A DNA stretch of 64,000 nt from Enhydrobacter sp. (GCA_025808875.1 CP075528.1:2726473-2790472), one strand, 5' to 3'; positions 7,848 through 17,706 are shown, counted from the stretch's first letter. Program-made: numbers and translations. Notes: generated by a model not told the origin, from the sequence alone.

Positions 7848-8563
7848 GGCGACCCGCGCCGGCCAAGAGGCCGCCCCCCCTGACGGCAGAGGAAATCCAG
7901 TCGCGCGTGCTGCACCGCGACGGCCTGATCCTGGTGATCGACAAGCCGGCCGGTCTCGCGGTTCACGCCGGTCCGAGCGGTGCGCCGAACCTCGAGGAAT
8001 GCTTCGACGCCCTGCGCTACGGCCTGCCACGGCCGCCGGCGCTGGCCCATCGCCTCGATGCCGACACGTCGGGTGTGCTGGTGCTCGGCCGCCATCCCAA
8101 GGCGCTCGCCAAGCTCGGGCGCCTGTTCTCCGGCCGCGACACCGAGAAGATCTACTGGGCCGTGGTCGACGGCGCGCCGCCGGCGGAGGAAGGCGTGTTC
8201 GACGGCAGGCTCCTCAAGGTGAATACGCGCAGCGGCTGGTCGGTGAAGGTGTCGGACAAGGGCCAGGTCGCGATCACCCGCTACAGGGTCCTTGGACGCG
8301 CCCCCGGCATGAGCTGGCTGGAACTGGCGCCCGAAACCGGCCGCACGCACCAGCTTCGCGTTCATTGCGCCGCCGCGGGCTGCCCGATCGTCGGCGACCG
8401 CCTCTACGGAGACGCCGCCGACCGGAGCCACGGACTGCATCTTCACGCCCGCTCCATCGTGCTGCCGCTGTCCAAGAGCAAGCCGGCGATATCGGTGACG
8501 GCGCTGCCGCCGGCGCACATGCTGAAGGCGCTGACGGCCTGCGGCTTCAGTCCCCCGTCCTGA
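7832..8563 (+). CDS. RluA family pseudouridine synthase
   Basis: The 243-residue protein isomerises uridine to pseudouridine in rRNA or tRNA. It has the invariant catalytic aspartate in HRLDADTSGVLVLG. The RluA/RsuA motifs VIDKPAG near the N-terminus and ELAPETGRTHQLRVH near the C-terminus are also present. There is no N-terminal S4 domain, as in the short RluA-like members. The start ATG at 7832 lies inside the amidase gene (16-base overlap). The 3' end overlaps the convergent gene at 8547 by 17 bases. The target position in RNA cannot be told from sequence. Confidence 0.88.
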   Translation: MARPLRRPAPAKRPPPLTAEEIQSRVLHRDGLILVIDKPAGLAVHAGPSGAPNLEECFDALRYGLPRPPALAHRLDADTSGVLVLGRHPKALAKLGRLFSGRDTEKIYWAVVDGAPPAEEGVFDGRLLKVNTRSGWSVKVSDKGQVAITRYRVLGRAPGMSWLELAPETGRTHQLRVHCAAAGCPIVGDRLYGDAADRSHGLHLHARSIVLPLSKSKPAISVTALPPAHMLKALTACGFSPPS

Positions 8564-9212
8564 CCCAGACGCGCAGCGGATCGCCGAGTTCGAAGCCTGC
8601 ATCGAGTGCCGCCTGCAGTTCGCCTCCCGACTCGTAGCCAACGACGGGCAGGCGCGGAAAGGTCTGCGCCGACAGAAGGGTCAGCGACCGGAATACGGCG
8701 ACGGCGTCGACCGCGTCGGCCACGACGTTCGACAGGCCGACGACGCCTTCGGCGCGGTACAGCATGCCGCCCGCGACGATGCGAAAGCCCCGCCAGCCGG
8801 TGAACATGGCGAAGGCCGGATCGTCGAAAGGCAGGGACGCCGGCGCCTCCACCTCGCGTTGCCAGACGATGTCGGTCGACGGCGCGTCGAGCGCCGGCAT
8901 GACGCCCCTGATCCACGACGCCTCGAGCAGGACATCGAAGCCGCGCCGCGACAGGTCGAGCGCATTGAAGCAGTCCTTCACCGCCCAACGGCCCGGCAAA
9001 TTCGACGCCGCGAGGATGTCCACGGCGGTCAGCTGCTCGGCGACATCGGCCGCGCCGCGCGCCAGAGTGACGACGTTGGGGTAGAAGCGCGGCACCGGCT
9101 CGGCATTGACCCAGGCATGCGGCAGGAACCGCCCGGGCTTCCCCGCCGCCCGACAGACCGCATCGCACCAGCGCGCGTTGTTCTTCGCGGCGGCGGCGGT
9201 CCAGCCGATCAG
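8547..9212 (-). CDS. Hypothetical protein, possibly GNAT-like
   Basis: The frame encodes about 221 residues with no confident family. The C-terminal stretch FPRLPVVGYESGGELQAALDAGFELGDPLRVWV resembles the last strand-helix-strand of acetyltransferase folds, and GWRGFRIVAGGMLYRA fits a central strand pair. It is the last gene of the ABC export operon. The upstream permease stop (9209) overlaps its 5' end. No ATG, GTG or TTG lies in frame at the natural beginning. The given start is a CTG at 9212 within the overlap and is uncertain. It may modify or support the transported substrate. Confidence 0.5.
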   Translation of the reverse strand: MIGWTAAAAKNNARWCDAVCRAAGKPGRFLPHAWVNAEPVPRFYPNVVTLARGAADVAEQLTAVDILAASNLPGRWAVKDCFNALDLSRRGFDVLLEASWIRGVMPALDAPSTDIVWQREVEAPASLPFDDPAFAMFTGWRGFRIVAGGMLYRAEGVVGLSNVVADAVDAVAVFRSLTLLSAQTFPRLPVVGYESGGELQAALDAGFELGDPLRVWVRTGD

Positions 9213-10174
9213 GCGCGCACTTCCTCGCGCTGGAAGATCACGTAGGCGGCCGCGAACACCACGATCATGCCGGCGACCAGGCCCGTCACCTGCGGCCAGA
9301 TCAGCAACAGGCTCTGGCTGAGCGGCAGCGGTGCGTTGGGGATGGTGCCGCGCGACTGCGCCAGCACCAGGTTGGACAGGTCGCCGAACGCCCGCGTCTC
9401 CGGATTGAGCAGGGCGATGACGGCCTCGCTGAACAGGGTGCCCGGGGAGAGCCTTCCCAGCGCCAGGCCGAACTGTTCGACCGCCAAGACCTCTTCGGCG
9501 CTGCGGAACTGCGCCGGCGCGAAGCCCACGGTGATGGCCTGCGCGATCAGCGGCCACAGGATGAAGAAGAACAGCCAGAGCCCGAGCGCGCAAAGCGCCG
9601 ACGTCGCCGTCGAGCGGAAGATCACCGAGAACAGCATCGACACGGCCAGCCACACACCGCCATAGGCGATCGCCACGACGAGGAAGCCGAGTGCGCGCGC
9701 CACTTCGACGCCGCGCGGCGGCAGGCCGAGCAGCAGCAGCCCCGACCCGAACACGATCAGGAACAGAGCGGACAGCGCGACAGTGAGCGTCGCCAGCCCG
9801 CCCAGGAACTTGCCGAGCAGCAGCGCGTCGCGATAGATCGGCTGGGACAGCACGCGCGAGAGCGTCCGGCGGTTGAACTCGCTGTTCACCGAATCGAAGC
9901 CGAGCCCGATCGCCATCAACGGGATCACGAAGCTCAACGCGGCGATGAAGGAGATGCCGACGCGGTCGGGCGCCACCGTGAAGATGCGCAGGAACAGATA
10001 GGCGTCCGACTCGATGACGTTGCGCAGGGCCTGGAGCGTGAAGCCCACCGGCAGCGCGCCGAACACCACCACGAACAGCGTCAGCACCATCATCCGCATG
10101 CTGGTCAGATGGTCGGACAGCTCCTTGATGAACACCGGCCCGAGGCCGGTAAAAGGCGAACCCTCACGCCGCAC
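9209..10174 (-). CDS. ABC-2 type transporter permease
   Basis: The 321-residue integral membrane protein has about six hydrophobic segments, including [39 protein letters not shown] and [19 protein letters not shown]. The [27 protein letters not shown] segment is typical of ABC-2 permeases of the NosY/CcmB-like kind. The start is GTG at 10174, overlapping the ATPase stop by 11 bases. It should form the membrane half of an exporter with the ATPase gene just upstream. The presence of a NEW3-domain protein in the operon suggests a cell-envelope function. Confidence 0.85.
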   Translation of the reverse strand: MRREGSPFTGLGPVFIKELSDHLTSMRMMVLTLFVVVFGALPVGFTLQALRNVIESDAYLFLRIFTVAPDRVGISFIAALSFVIPLMAIGLGFDSVNSEFNRRTLSRVLSQPIYRDALLLGKFLGGLATLTVALSALFLIVFGSGLLLLGLPPRGVEVARALGFLVVAIAYGGVWLAVSMLFSVIFRSTATSALCALGLWLFFFILWPLIAQAITVGFAPAQFRSAEEVLAVEQFGLALGRLSPGTLFSEAVIALLNPETRAFGDLSNLVLAQSRGTIPNAPLPLSQSLLLIWPQVTGLVAGMIVVFAAAYVIFQREEVRA

Positions 10175-11108
10175 GACGCGCCTCCTCCTGGAAGTACCGG
10201 GTGTAGACCTCCTCGAGACTGGGCTGGAGCTGCGCCAGACGGGTCAGCGACCCTCCGGCCGCGACCACGCGTTGCGCCACCGTCGCACGCACGTCGCGGT
10301 CGGCGACGACCCGCCAGGCGCCCTCACCGTCGGCCACGACCTGCTGAACACCCTCGATGTCCCGCAGGATGGCGGCGATGTCGCCGCCACCGCCGGCTTC
10401 GACGAGGACGGGATGGCCCGCACCCAGCACCTGGTTGGCCAGTTCGACGACGGTGCCCATCAGCGCGATCTTGCCCTTGTTGAACAGCGCCACCCGGTCG
10501 CAGACGCTCTGCACGCGATCCAGCAGATGCGAGCTGATCAGGACGGCCACGCCCCGCTTCTTCAGGCCGCGGATCATCTCGAGGAGCTCGTGCGTGGCGT
10601 GCGGGTCGAGGCCCGATGTCGGCTCGTCGAGGATCGCCACCTCGGCCCGCTTCATGACGATCTCGGCGATGCCCAGCCGTTGGCGCATGCCGCGCGAGAA
10701 GGTCGACACGCGCTTGTCGACCACGTCGGCCAGCTGGACGCTGTTCATCGCTTCCATGATCCGGGCGTCGATCTCGCGCCGCGGGATGTCGAGCAGCCTC
10801 GCCGTGTAGGTCAGGTTCTCGCGCGCCGTCAGCTGATCGTAGAAGCCGACGGCGTCCGGCAGATAGCCGACGCGGCGCTTGACCTGCAGGGGCTGGCGAA
10901 CCGGGTCGAACCCCAGCACGCTGACCGATCCGCCGCTCGTCTCGGTGAGGCCGAGCATCATCAGGATGGTCGTCGTCTTGCCGGCGCCGTTGGGGCCGAG
11001 CAGGCCGAAGATCTCGCCGCGACGGATGGCGAGGTCTATGGCGTCGACCGCGCGGGCGGCGCCATAGAGCTTCAGCAGCCCGCGCGTTTCGATGACGTTG
11101 TCGGTCAT
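10164..11108 (-). CDS. ABC transporter ATP-binding protein
   Basis: The 314-residue ATPase begins [16 protein letters not shown] at 11108. Walker A is [10 protein letters not shown], the signature is [12 protein letters not shown], Walker B is [13 protein letters not shown] and the switch histidine is in LISSHL. The C-terminal 90 residues after the nucleotide domain form a regulatory-type extension, as in drug and NosF-like exporters. It powers the permease encoded next to it (overlap of 11 bases). The NEW3 protein gene ends eight bases... downstream of its own start region on the same strand, at 11116, so the order of expression is NEW3 protein, ATPase, permease, hypothetical protein. Confidence 0.92.
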   Translation of the reverse strand: MTDNVIETRGLLKLYGAARAVDAIDLAIRRGEIFGLLGPNGAGKTTTILMMLGLTETSGGSVSVLGFDPVRQPLQVKRRVGYLPDAVGFYDQLTARENLTYTARLLDIPRREIDARIMEAMNSVQLADVVDKRVSTFSRGMRQRLGIAEIVMKRAEVAILDEPTSGLDPHATHELLEMIRGLKKRGVAVLISSHLLDRVQSVCDRVALFNKGKIALMGTVVELANQVLGAGHPVLVEAGGGGDIAAILRDIEGVQQVVADGEGAWRVVADRDVRATVAQRVVAAGGSLTRLAQLQPSLEEVYTRYFQEEARRAA

Positions 11109-11115
11109 GGTCGCT

Positions 11116-12267
11116 TCAGCGGCGTCCGAAGCGTGCCACCGCTCCCAGCAACACCAGCAGCGCGACGGCGATGATACCGATGCCGACGATGCCCCACACC
11201 GTCGAGGTCGTGACGGTGATGCGGAAATCCGCCGAGCTCGACTCGCCGCGCGCGTTGGCGCGGAACGAGGCCACATAGTCACCGGCGATCGTCTTGTCGG
11301 CCGGCGTGACCACGGCCAGCACTTCCTTGCGCTCGTTGGGCGCCAGGCTGGCGAGGTTCTTGGGATTGAACTCCACCTTCCAGTTGGTCGGCACGCTGCC
11401 CGCCAGCTCGACGTCCTCGACCGGGGCCGTGCCGTCGTTGGCGAGGATCAGGGTGTAGGTCGCGGGCTTGCCCGCCTCGGCCTCGCCGCTGAGGCGGTTA
11501 TCGCGGGCCGTCAGCGCGAGCTTGCCCTGGCCGCTGATCTGCAACGTGACGCGCTGCTCGGCCGTCGCGCCCTCGGCCGACACCCTGACCAGCACCGGAT
11601 AGTTGCCGGCCTTCACGTCGCGCGGCGGCGTCACCTTGATCCGGATGTCCTTGGACTGGCCGGCCTCGATCGGGATCGAGCTGATCTCGTTGCTGCCGTA
11701 ACCCTCGGTGAAGGTCGACTGGAAGTTCGCCGGACCCTGCGCGGCAAGCGCCACCGTCAGATCCTTGCCGCTGTCGTTGCTGACCGTGAGCGTGTACTCG
11801 AACGACGAGCGCGGCGTGCCCATCAGCGACGGCAGCTTGGTCTTGAGGCCGAGCTTGGCCGGCGTCTCGCTGGCGATGGTGAGCGTGAGCGGCAGGTCGA
11901 TCGACTGGGCAGCGCCCCTGGCCTGCACCGTGACGTTGTGCGAGCCGGGCCTGGCATCCCTCGGAACGTCGACGCGCAGCTGCAGGCTGACGCTCTCGTT
12001 GAGCGCCGGCATGGCCGCGGCAACCGGCTGGCCGCCGCCCAGGATGTCGACTTTCCAGCCGGTCGGCACGCCGCCGACCGACAGCGCGAGCTGCTCGGGC
12101 GCCATTCCGGCGTTCTGGAGCTTGAAGCGCACGGTTGCCGCTTCGCCGGGCCGCACCGTCTGCGACGGATAGTCGGTGAGAAGCCACAGTCCCTTTACGG
12201 CCGGCGTGTCGGCGGCGAAAGCCGGAGCAGCGATGAAGACGAGCAAAGCGATCAGCAGTCGGCGCAT
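11116..12267 (-). CDS. Exported NEW3-domain protein with C-terminal anchor
   Basis: The 383-residue protein has a signal peptide ([19 protein letters not shown]). Three or so beta-sandwich repeats of the NPCBM-associated NEW3 type follow. Each has a hydrophobic pattern ending in a conserved P-x-x-W or similar ([35 protein letters not shown]). A C-terminal membrane helix, [21 protein letters not shown], ends in FGRR. It is therefore a periplasmic protein fixed to the inner membrane. It is the first gene of the ABC export operon, seven bases before the ATPase gene. It probably serves as an extracytoplasmic partner or substrate chaperone. The substrate is unknown. Confidence 0.8.
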   Translation of the reverse strand: MRRLLIALLVFIAAPAFAADTPAVKGLWLLTDYPSQTVRPGEAATVRFKLQNAGMAPEQLALSVGGVPTGWKVDILGGGQPVAAAMPALNESVSLQLRVDVPRDARPGSHNVTVQARGAAQSIDLPLTLTIASETPAKLGLKTKLPSLMGTPRSSFEYTLTVSNDSGKDLTVALAAQGPANFQSTFTEGYGSNEISSIPIEAGQSKDIRIKVTPPRDVKAGNYPVLVRVSAEGATAEQRVTLQISGQGKLALTARDNRLSGEAEAGKPATYTLILANDGTAPVEDVELAGSVPTNWKVEFNPKNLASLAPNERKEVLAVVTPADKTIAGDYVASFRANARGESSSADFRITVTTSTVWGIVGIGIIAVALLVLLGAVARFGRR

Positions 12268-12343
12268 CGTGGAATCCCGCTTTCCCTGTTTGGTTGTTTT
12301 TCAGGTCGTGAAAATGGCAAAGGCCACGACAGAATCAAGCCCC

Positions 12344-12958
12344 TTAGGCGGCCGCGCTTGGCCGCGCCTTCATGCGCTCGTACCAGGCGGCGAGGTTCTT
12401 GTTGGCCGGATCGAGCGGCTGGCCCACGTTCTTCATGAAATCGAGGAACGCGAACAGCATGATGTCGGCCATGGTCAGCTTGTCGCCAGCCACGAATGGC
12501 TTCGAACCCATCTGACCGTCGAGCCACTTGAGCTTGTCGCGCGCCGTCGCCTTCAAGCCCTCGGCCGCTTCGGGAATGCAGCGGATGCGGCTTTCGAACA
12601 TCTTCAGCCCCTCGGCGAAACGGAAGCCGTTGGCCGCGGGTTCGACGATGTTGAGGTCGATCCGGCGGGTCCACATGCGCGTCCTGGCGCGCTCCTCTGG
12701 CGTGTCGCCGATCAGCGAGGGCGTGTCCTTCTTCTTTTCGTCGACGTACTCGCAAATCGCCGTGATCTCGGCCAGCACCGTGCCGTCGTCGAGTTCGAGC
12801 GCCGGGCATTGCCCCGAGGGATTGACCTTCAGATAGGGTTCCCGGCGGTTTTCGCCGCCGCGCAGGTCGACATCGACCTTGGCGACCTCGAACCCCTTCT
12901 CGGCCATGAACATGCGGACCATGCGCGGGTTGGGGCCCACGGAATTATAGAATTTCAT
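12344..12958 (-). CDS. Glutathione S-transferase family protein
   Basis: The 204-residue GST has an N-terminal thioredoxin fold beginning MKFYNSVGPNPRMVRMFMAEKG. The cis-proline region is GQCPALELDDGTVLAEITAICEYVD, and the helical C-terminal domain contains FVAGDKLTMADIMLF. NPSG and the acidic E-x-x-A pair match glutathione binding. The position of the catalytic Ser/Cys is best filled by the N-terminal serine (residue 6). The substrate is not known. The alcohol dehydrogenase gene lies 10 bases upstream on the same strand, so a detoxification or catabolic operon with the alpha/beta hydrolase is likely. Confidence 0.9.
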   Translation of the reverse strand: MKFYNSVGPNPRMVRMFMAEKGFEVAKVDVDLRGGENRREPYLKVNPSGQCPALELDDGTVLAEITAICEYVDEKKKDTPSLIGDTPEERARTRMWTRRIDLNIVEPAANGFRFAEGLKMFESRIRCIPEAAEGLKATARDKLKWLDGQMGSKPFVAGDKLTMADIMLFAFLDFMKNVGQPLDPANKNLAAWYERMKARPSAAA

Positions 12959-12968
12959 TGCTTCCTCC

Positions 12969-13988
12969 CTAGCGCCAGGGTTCTACCAGAATTTTCGTGT
13001 GTTGTTCGGGGTTGGCGAGGTCGTGGAAGGCTTTCTTGACACCGTCCAGACCGACTGCGCCCGTGATCAGGGAGGCGGCATCGACCTGGCCCTCGGCGAG
13101 GAGCCGCAGCGAGCGGGCAAACTCCTCCGGGGTATAGCCGAGCACGAACTGCAGGCTCAATTCCTTCACGATACCGAACATCGGCTCGATCGTGTCGGGC
13201 TCCATGCAGACGCCGACCACCACGACTCTCGCATCGCGCGGCGCCTTCTCGAGGATCTGTTGGATGATCCCCGGAACGCCGACACACTCGAAGATCGCCG
13301 CCTTCTTGCCTTGAGCAAGATGACTGTAAACATCGTCCTGGGTCGGATCGACCACGACGTCGGCCCCCATCTTGACCGCCAACTCCCGGCGCGTGGGCGA
13401 GAAGTCGGCGGCCACGATCGGTCGCACGCCCTTCAGGCGAAGAGCCGCGATCACGGCCAGCCCGACCGGGCCGCAGCCGATCACCAGGGGCGCCTCGTCC
13501 CCGGTCAGGCCGCCCTTCTCCACGGCGTGCACGCCGACCGCGAGCGGTTCGGTCAGGGCGGCATGCTCGGTCGGCAGCCCGTTGGGCACCTCGAGCATCA
13601 GCGGCGCCCAGAGGAGCATCCGCTCGGCATAGCCGCCGACATAGGTGTTGGAGTAGCCCATGCCCTTGAGGCCGTCCGCCTCCATCATCACCGGCATCGA
13701 GCAGACCCGGGTGCCGGGCTTGAATTTCCCGTCGGTGCGGGGACCGTAGTCGATGACCTCGCAGCAGAACTCGTGGCCCATGACGACGTCGCGCGAGAGG
13801 TCCATCGGCACGCGCCCCGGCACGCGCTTCGTCACCTCGACCATCCGATGGGCATGCTTGGCGGCGTGGAGATCCGAACCGCAGATGCCGCAGGCGAGGG
13901 TCCGCACCAGGGCCTGGCCCTCGCCGGGCACGGGGTCCGGCACCGCATCGACGACGATGTCGCCGCCGCGGAAGATCGCCGCCCTCAC
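12969..13988 (-). CDS. Zinc-type medium-chain alcohol dehydrogenase
   Basis: The 339-residue MDR-family oxidoreductase carries the catalytic zinc ligands in ACGICGSD and MGHEFCCEV, and a nucleotide-binding Rossmann segment PLVIGCGPVGLAVIAAL. The acidic residue after the second strand (AADFSP) suggests NAD preference. The four-cysteine structural zinc loop usual in classical alcohol dehydrogenases is missing: the corresponding region (RVCSMPVMMEADGLKG) has one cysteine only. The start is GTG at 13988, overlapping the alpha/beta hydrolase stop as GTGA. The substrate is unknown. Confidence 0.88.
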   Translation of the reverse strand: MRAAIFRGGDIVVDAVPDPVPGEGQALVRTLACGICGSDLHAAKHAHRMVEVTKRVPGRVPMDLSRDVVMGHEFCCEVIDYGPRTDGKFKPGTRVCSMPVMMEADGLKGMGYSNTYVGGYAERMLLWAPLMLEVPNGLPTEHAALTEPLAVGVHAVEKGGLTGDEAPLVIGCGPVGLAVIAALRLKGVRPIVAADFSPTRRELAVKMGADVVVDPTQDDVYSHLAQGKKAAIFECVGVPGIIQQILEKAPRDARVVVVGVCMEPDTIEPMFGIVKELSLQFVLGYTPEEFARSLRLLAEGQVDAASLITGAVGLDGVKKAFHDLANPEQHTKILVEPWR

Positions 13989-14869
13989 GTGATGAAATCC
14001 CTGACCGTCGTCACGAAGTCGTTGAGACGATCATGGTGGACCCAGTGGCCGGCATTGTCGAACTCGACCACTTTGGCGTTGCGGAAGTGCCTGATGCGGC
14101 CGTCCCGCTCGGGGTTGGAGGCCCAGCTCTCCTTGCCGTAGATCAGCAGCGTCGGGCAGGCGATCTCGGCCCACAGTGCCTCGATGTCGCCATAGCTCAT
14201 GTCGTAGGGCGGCCAGGCGCGGACGTAGTTGTCGAACTTCCAGCTGTAGGTGCCGTCCTCGTTCTGGTTGACGCCCTGCTGCGTCAGGTGCCGCGCCTGC
14301 TCGGCGGAGAGGTGCTTGTTCTCCTCCTGCATGCGCTTGAAGGCGTCCTCGATCGTCGGATAGCGGCGCGGCAGGCGGCCGGAGAGCTTGCGCTGTTCGT
14401 CCACCCATTCGCGCATGCGCGCGGCCATGCTCTTGTTGCCGCGCTCGGCGATCACCTTGGGCGACGGGCCGAGCCCTTCGATGGCCACCAGCTTGCGCAC
14501 CTTGTCGGGATAGATGCCGGCATAGCGCAGACAGATGTTGCCGCCCAGCGAATGGGCGACGATGGTGACCGGCGCCAGGCCCTGCTGATGCACGAGCTGG
14601 TCGAGGTCGTAGACATAGGACGACATGGCGTAGTTGCCGTCGGGCGACCACTGGCTGTCGCCATGCCCGCGCAGGTCGGGACAGATGATGTGCCAGTCCT
14701 TGCGCAGCGCCGCGGCGACCCAGTCCCAGTTGCGGCAGTGGTCGCGCCCGCCATGCACCAGCAAGAGCGGCGGCGCGTCGGGATTGCCCCAATCGACGTA
14801 GTGCAGTCGCAGACGCTGGGAAAAGAAGACCCGGGACGTCGGCCCGGGCATGCCTTCGAAGGTACTCAT
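13985..14869 (-). CDS. Alpha/beta hydrolase
   Basis: The 294-residue hydrolase has the oxyanion region LLLVHGGRDHCRNWD, the nucleophile elbow VAHSLGG (Ser), an acid on the segment PTLLIYGKESWA, and the catalytic histidine in NAGHWVHHDRLNDF. This matches esterases, epoxide hydrolases and C-C hydrolases. LRGHGDSQWSPDG is the usual strand-4 region. Length is normal. It is the first gene of a three-gene run with alcohol dehydrogenase and GST. It diverges from the Rieske oxygenase gene across 46 bases, so the two groups may be co-regulated in one aromatic or terpenoid degradation path. Confidence 0.88.
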   Translation of the reverse strand: MSTFEGMPGPTSRVFFSQRLRLHYVDWGNPDAPPLLLVHGGRDHCRNWDWVAAALRKDWHIICPDLRGHGDSQWSPDGNYAMSSYVYDLDQLVHQQGLAPVTIVAHSLGGNICLRYAGIYPDKVRKLVAIEGLGPSPKVIAERGNKSMAARMREWVDEQRKLSGRLPRRYPTIEDAFKRMQEENKHLSAEQARHLTQQGVNQNEDGTYSWKFDNYVRAWPPYDMSYGDIEALWAEIACPTLLIYGKESWASNPERDGRIRHFRNAKVVEFDNAGHWVHHDRLNDFVTTVRDFIT

Positions 14870-14915
14870 TCCTTCTCCTATAGCGTCCCGAAACGCTTTG
14901 CGTCACTCTATCTCC

Positions 14916-16250
14916 ATGATGAGCCGCGAGCAGAACGAGCTGATCACCCGTGTCGGTCCGGGCACCAAGGGCGGCGCCCTGATGCGGCACTACTGGCATC
15001 CGGTAGCGCTCGCCGACGAGCTGCCGGACGAGCGCCCGGCCAAGGCCGTGCGCGTGCTCGGCCAGGATTTCGTGCTGTTCCGCGACGAGCGCGGGCGGCA
15101 CGGCCTGCTCGACCGCGACTGTCCGCACCGGGGCGCCGACCTTTCCTACGGCCGGCTCGAGAATGGCGGCTTGCGCTGCCTGTTCCACGGCTGGCTGTTC
15201 GACGTCGACGGCAAGTGCCTCGAGACCCCTGCCGAGCCCGACGGCAGCGTGCTCTGTCAGCGGGTGCGCCAGCATTCCTATCCGGTGGTGGTCAAGAACG
15301 GCATCGTCTTCGCCTATCTGGGCAAAGGGGAAGCGCCGGCCTTCCCCGACTTCGACTGCTTCCTCGCGCCCTCGACCCACGCCTTCGCCTTCAAGGGTTT
15401 GATCGACTGCAACTGGCTGCAGGCGCTGGAGGTCGGCATCGATCCGGCGCACGCCTCCTACCTGCACCGCTTCTACGAGGACGAGGATCCGTCGGGCGAC
15501 GCCTACGGCCGGCAGTTCCGCGCCAATTCGGCCGATTCGAACATCCCGATGACGCGCATGATGCGCGAGTACGGGCGGCCGACCATCGACGTCGAGGGCA
15601 CCGACTACGGCCTGCGCCTGTTCACCCTGCGCAAGATCAGCGAGAAGCACACGCATGTGCGCGTGACCAATCTCGTCTTCCCCTACGCCTTCGTGATCCC
15701 GATGAGCACGGAGATGACGATCACCCAGTGGCACGTGCCGATCGACGACACCTCCTGCTACTGGTACGCGATCTTCACGTCGTTCGGGAAGCCGGTCGAT
15801 CACCGGCAGATGCGCGAGCAGCGGCTGCAACTCTACGAGTTGCCGGATTACCGGCCGCGCATCGGCCGCCACAACAACTACGGCTACAACGTCGCCGAAC
15901 AGAAGGCCCAGACCTACACGGGCATGGGTTTCGACATCAACGTGCACGACCAGTGGGCGATCGAGAGCCAGGGCCGCATCCAGGACCGCACGCGCGAGCA
16001 TCTCGGCTACAGCGACAAGGCGATCATCGCCTATCGCCGCATGCTGCTGTCGGCGATCGGCCAGGTCGATCGCGGCGAGAAGCCGCCGATGTGGCTCGAC
16101 CCGGCGCGGGCCTCGAGGATCCGCGGGCCCGTCACGGTCGACGGCATGGGACCGACCGAAGGCTGGCAGACCTACTGGAAGGAATTCGACGCCAAGCGCC
16201 GCGGCGGCTCGAGCTGGGCGGCCAATACACCCTCGCCCCTGGTGGCCTGA
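14916..16250 (+). CDS. Rieske non-haem iron oxygenase, alpha subunit type
   Basis: The 444-residue oxygenase starts MMSREQNELI. The ATG three codons... one codon later (14919) is equally possible, and TATCT just before suggests a short leader. The Rieske [2Fe-2S] ligands are C69/H71 (DCPHRG) and C88/H91 (CLFHGW). The mononuclear iron ligands H179 and H184 lie in GIDPAHASYLHRF. The layout is that of the phthalate 4,5-dioxygenase/vanillate demethylase group, which oxidises or demethylates aromatic acids using a separate reductase. No reductase gene is in the window. The next gene, a glutamine-synthetase-like enzyme, follows after five bases, which suggests a joint pathway. Confidence 0.92.
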   Translation: MMSREQNELITRVGPGTKGGALMRHYWHPVALADELPDERPAKAVRVLGQDFVLFRDERGRHGLLDRDCPHRGADLSYGRLENGGLRCLFHGWLFDVDGKCLETPAEPDGSVLCQRVRQHSYPVVVKNGIVFAYLGKGEAPAFPDFDCFLAPSTHAFAFKGLIDCNWLQALEVGIDPAHASYLHRFYEDEDPSGDAYGRQFRANSADSNIPMTRMMREYGRPTIDVEGTDYGLRLFTLRKISEKHTHVRVTNLVFPYAFVIPMSTEMTITQWHVPIDDTSCYWYAIFTSFGKPVDHRQMREQRLQLYELPDYRPRIGRHNNYGYNVAEQKAQTYTGMGFDINVHDQWAIESQGRIQDRTREHLGYSDKAIIAYRRMLLSAIGQVDRGEKPPMWLDPARASRIRGPVTVDGMGPTEGWQTYWKEFDAKRRGGSSWAANTPSPLVA

Positions 16251-16255
16251 TCCGA

Positions 16256-17695
16256 ATGACTCTCGTCGAGAAGGCGGGTCTGTGGAGCGACGACCGCAAG
16301 GCCGCCGCGCGCGAGGTCGAGCGCCGCATCCAGGCCGGCGAGCTCACGGTCGTGCGCCTGTCCTTCGCCGACCAGCACGGCATCCTGCGCGGCAAGACCT
16401 ATGTCGCGGGCGAGATCGCCGGCGTCATGAAGAGTGGCGTCGGCTTCAGCGCCACCATGCTGATGAAGGACACCGCGCATCGAACGGTGTTCCCCGTGTG
16501 GGGCCAGGGCGGCGCGTTCGGCGGCAAGGAATGGGAGGGCGCCGCCGACGTCGCGATGCTGCCCGATCCGGCGACGTTCCGCGTGCTTCCCTGGGCGCCG
16601 CACACGGGATGGATGCTGTGCGACATCTTCTTTGCCGACGGCAGGCCGGTGCCGCTCGACACGCGTCATCTCCATCGCCGCGCGCTCGCCTCGCTCGCCG
16701 AGGCCGGCTACGACTTCGTCGCCGGCCTGGAAGTCGAGTTCCACCTGTTCAAGCTCGAGAAGACCCGGCTGGCGCTCGAGGACACCGGCCAGCCCGGCCA
16801 ACCCGGTCCGCCGCCCGACGTGTCGCTGCTCAATCAGGGCTACCAGTACCTGACGGAGCAGCGCTACGACGAGATGGATCCGATCCTCGAGATTCTGCGC
16901 GCCAACATCGCCGGGCTGGGCCTGCCGCTGCGCTCGCTCGAGGTGGAGTTCGGCCCGAGCCAGGTCGAGTTCACCTTCCGCGCCGGCACGGGCCTCGACC
17001 CGGCCGACGCCATGGTGCTGTTCCGCAGCGCCACCAAGCAGGTGGCGCAGCGCAACGGCTACCACGCCACCTTCATGTGCCGGCCGAAGATTCCAAACGT
17101 CATGTCGAGCGGCTGGCACCTGCACCAGTCGCTCAAGGACCGCAAGACCGGCGCCAACGCCTTCACCGATCCCGGCGAGCCGTTGTCGGCCGCCGGCATG
17201 CACTGGATGGCGGGGTTGCTGGCGCACGCTCAGGCGTCGGCGGCGTTCAGCACGCCGACGCTGAACGGCTACGGGCGATACCAGCCGTTCATGCTGGCGC
17301 CCGACCGCGCGATCTGGGCGCGCGAGAACCGCGGCGTCATGGTGCGGGTGCTGGGCGGTCCGGGCGATCCCGCCACGCATCTCGAGAACCGGGTCGGCGA
17401 GCCGGCGGCCAATCCCTATCTCTACATGGCGAGCCAGGTCGTGTGCGGCCTCGATGGCCTGCGGACCAGGGCCGATCCGGGCCCCTCGGCCGACACGCCC
17501 TACGAGGCCGAGGCGCCCCCACTGCCGCGCTCGCTCGGCGAGGCGCTCGCGGCGCTCGACAAGAACAAGGTGCTGCGCGCCGGTTTCGGCGATTTCTTCG
17601 TCGACTACTATCTCAAGCTGAAGCGGGCCGAGATCGACCGCTTCTCCGCGGGGGCCGACGACTGGGAGCAGAGAGAGTACTTCTCGATATTCTAG
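16256..17695 (+). CDS. Glutamine synthetase family protein (gamma-glutamylation type)
   Basis: The 479-residue protein has the GS catalytic domain: AGLEVEFHLF (metal-binding glutamates), SLEVEFGPSQVEFTF, MSSGWHLHQSL (the HLHQS box) and NRGVMVRVLGG. The glutamate flap and ATP region are recognisable, but the class I adenylylation site is absent. Such proteins usually glutamylate amines or polyamines (PuuA, GlnA3-like) or anilines rather than making glutamine. Placement five bases after a Rieske oxygenase suggests that it attaches glutamate to an aromatic or aliphatic amine before oxidation, as in aniline-type pathways. That link is inference. Confidence 0.85.
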   Translation: MTLVEKAGLWSDDRKAAAREVERRIQAGELTVVRLSFADQHGILRGKTYVAGEIAGVMKSGVGFSATMLMKDTAHRTVFPVWGQGGAFGGKEWEGAADVAMLPDPATFRVLPWAPHTGWMLCDIFFADGRPVPLDTRHLHRRALASLAEAGYDFVAGLEVEFHLFKLEKTRLALEDTGQPGQPGPPPDVSLLNQGYQYLTEQRYDEMDPILEILRANIAGLGLPLRSLEVEFGPSQVEFTFRAGTGLDPADAMVLFRSATKQVAQRNGYHATFMCRPKIPNVMSSGWHLHQSLKDRKTGANAFTDPGEPLSAAGMHWMAGLLAHAQASAAFSTPTLNGYGRYQPFMLAPDRAIWARENRGVMVRVLGGPGDPATHLENRVGEPAANPYLYMASQVVCGLDGLRTRADPGPSADTPYEAEAPPLPRSLGEALAALDKNKVLRAGFGDFFVDYYLKLKRAEIDRFSAGADDWEQREYFSIF

Positions 17696-17706
17696 ATGAG
17701 GACCGC

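Noticed and set aside
12302..12330. Hairpin GTCGTG...CACGAC between two minus-strand genes
   Set aside because: The loop is long (14 bases), the stem short, and no T-run follows on the transcribed strand.
14031..16001. Long minus-strand frame of 656 codons
   Set aside because: It lies opposite the Rieske gene and in another frame of the hydrolase gene. The amino acid pattern is a low-complexity shadow, without domain motifs.
14033..17695. Very long plus-strand frame (1220 codons) starting at 14033
   Set aside because: Its first part is antisense to the alpha/beta hydrolase gene and is Arg/His/Ala-rich shadow sequence. Only the end (16256-17695) is a real gene, the GS-like protein.
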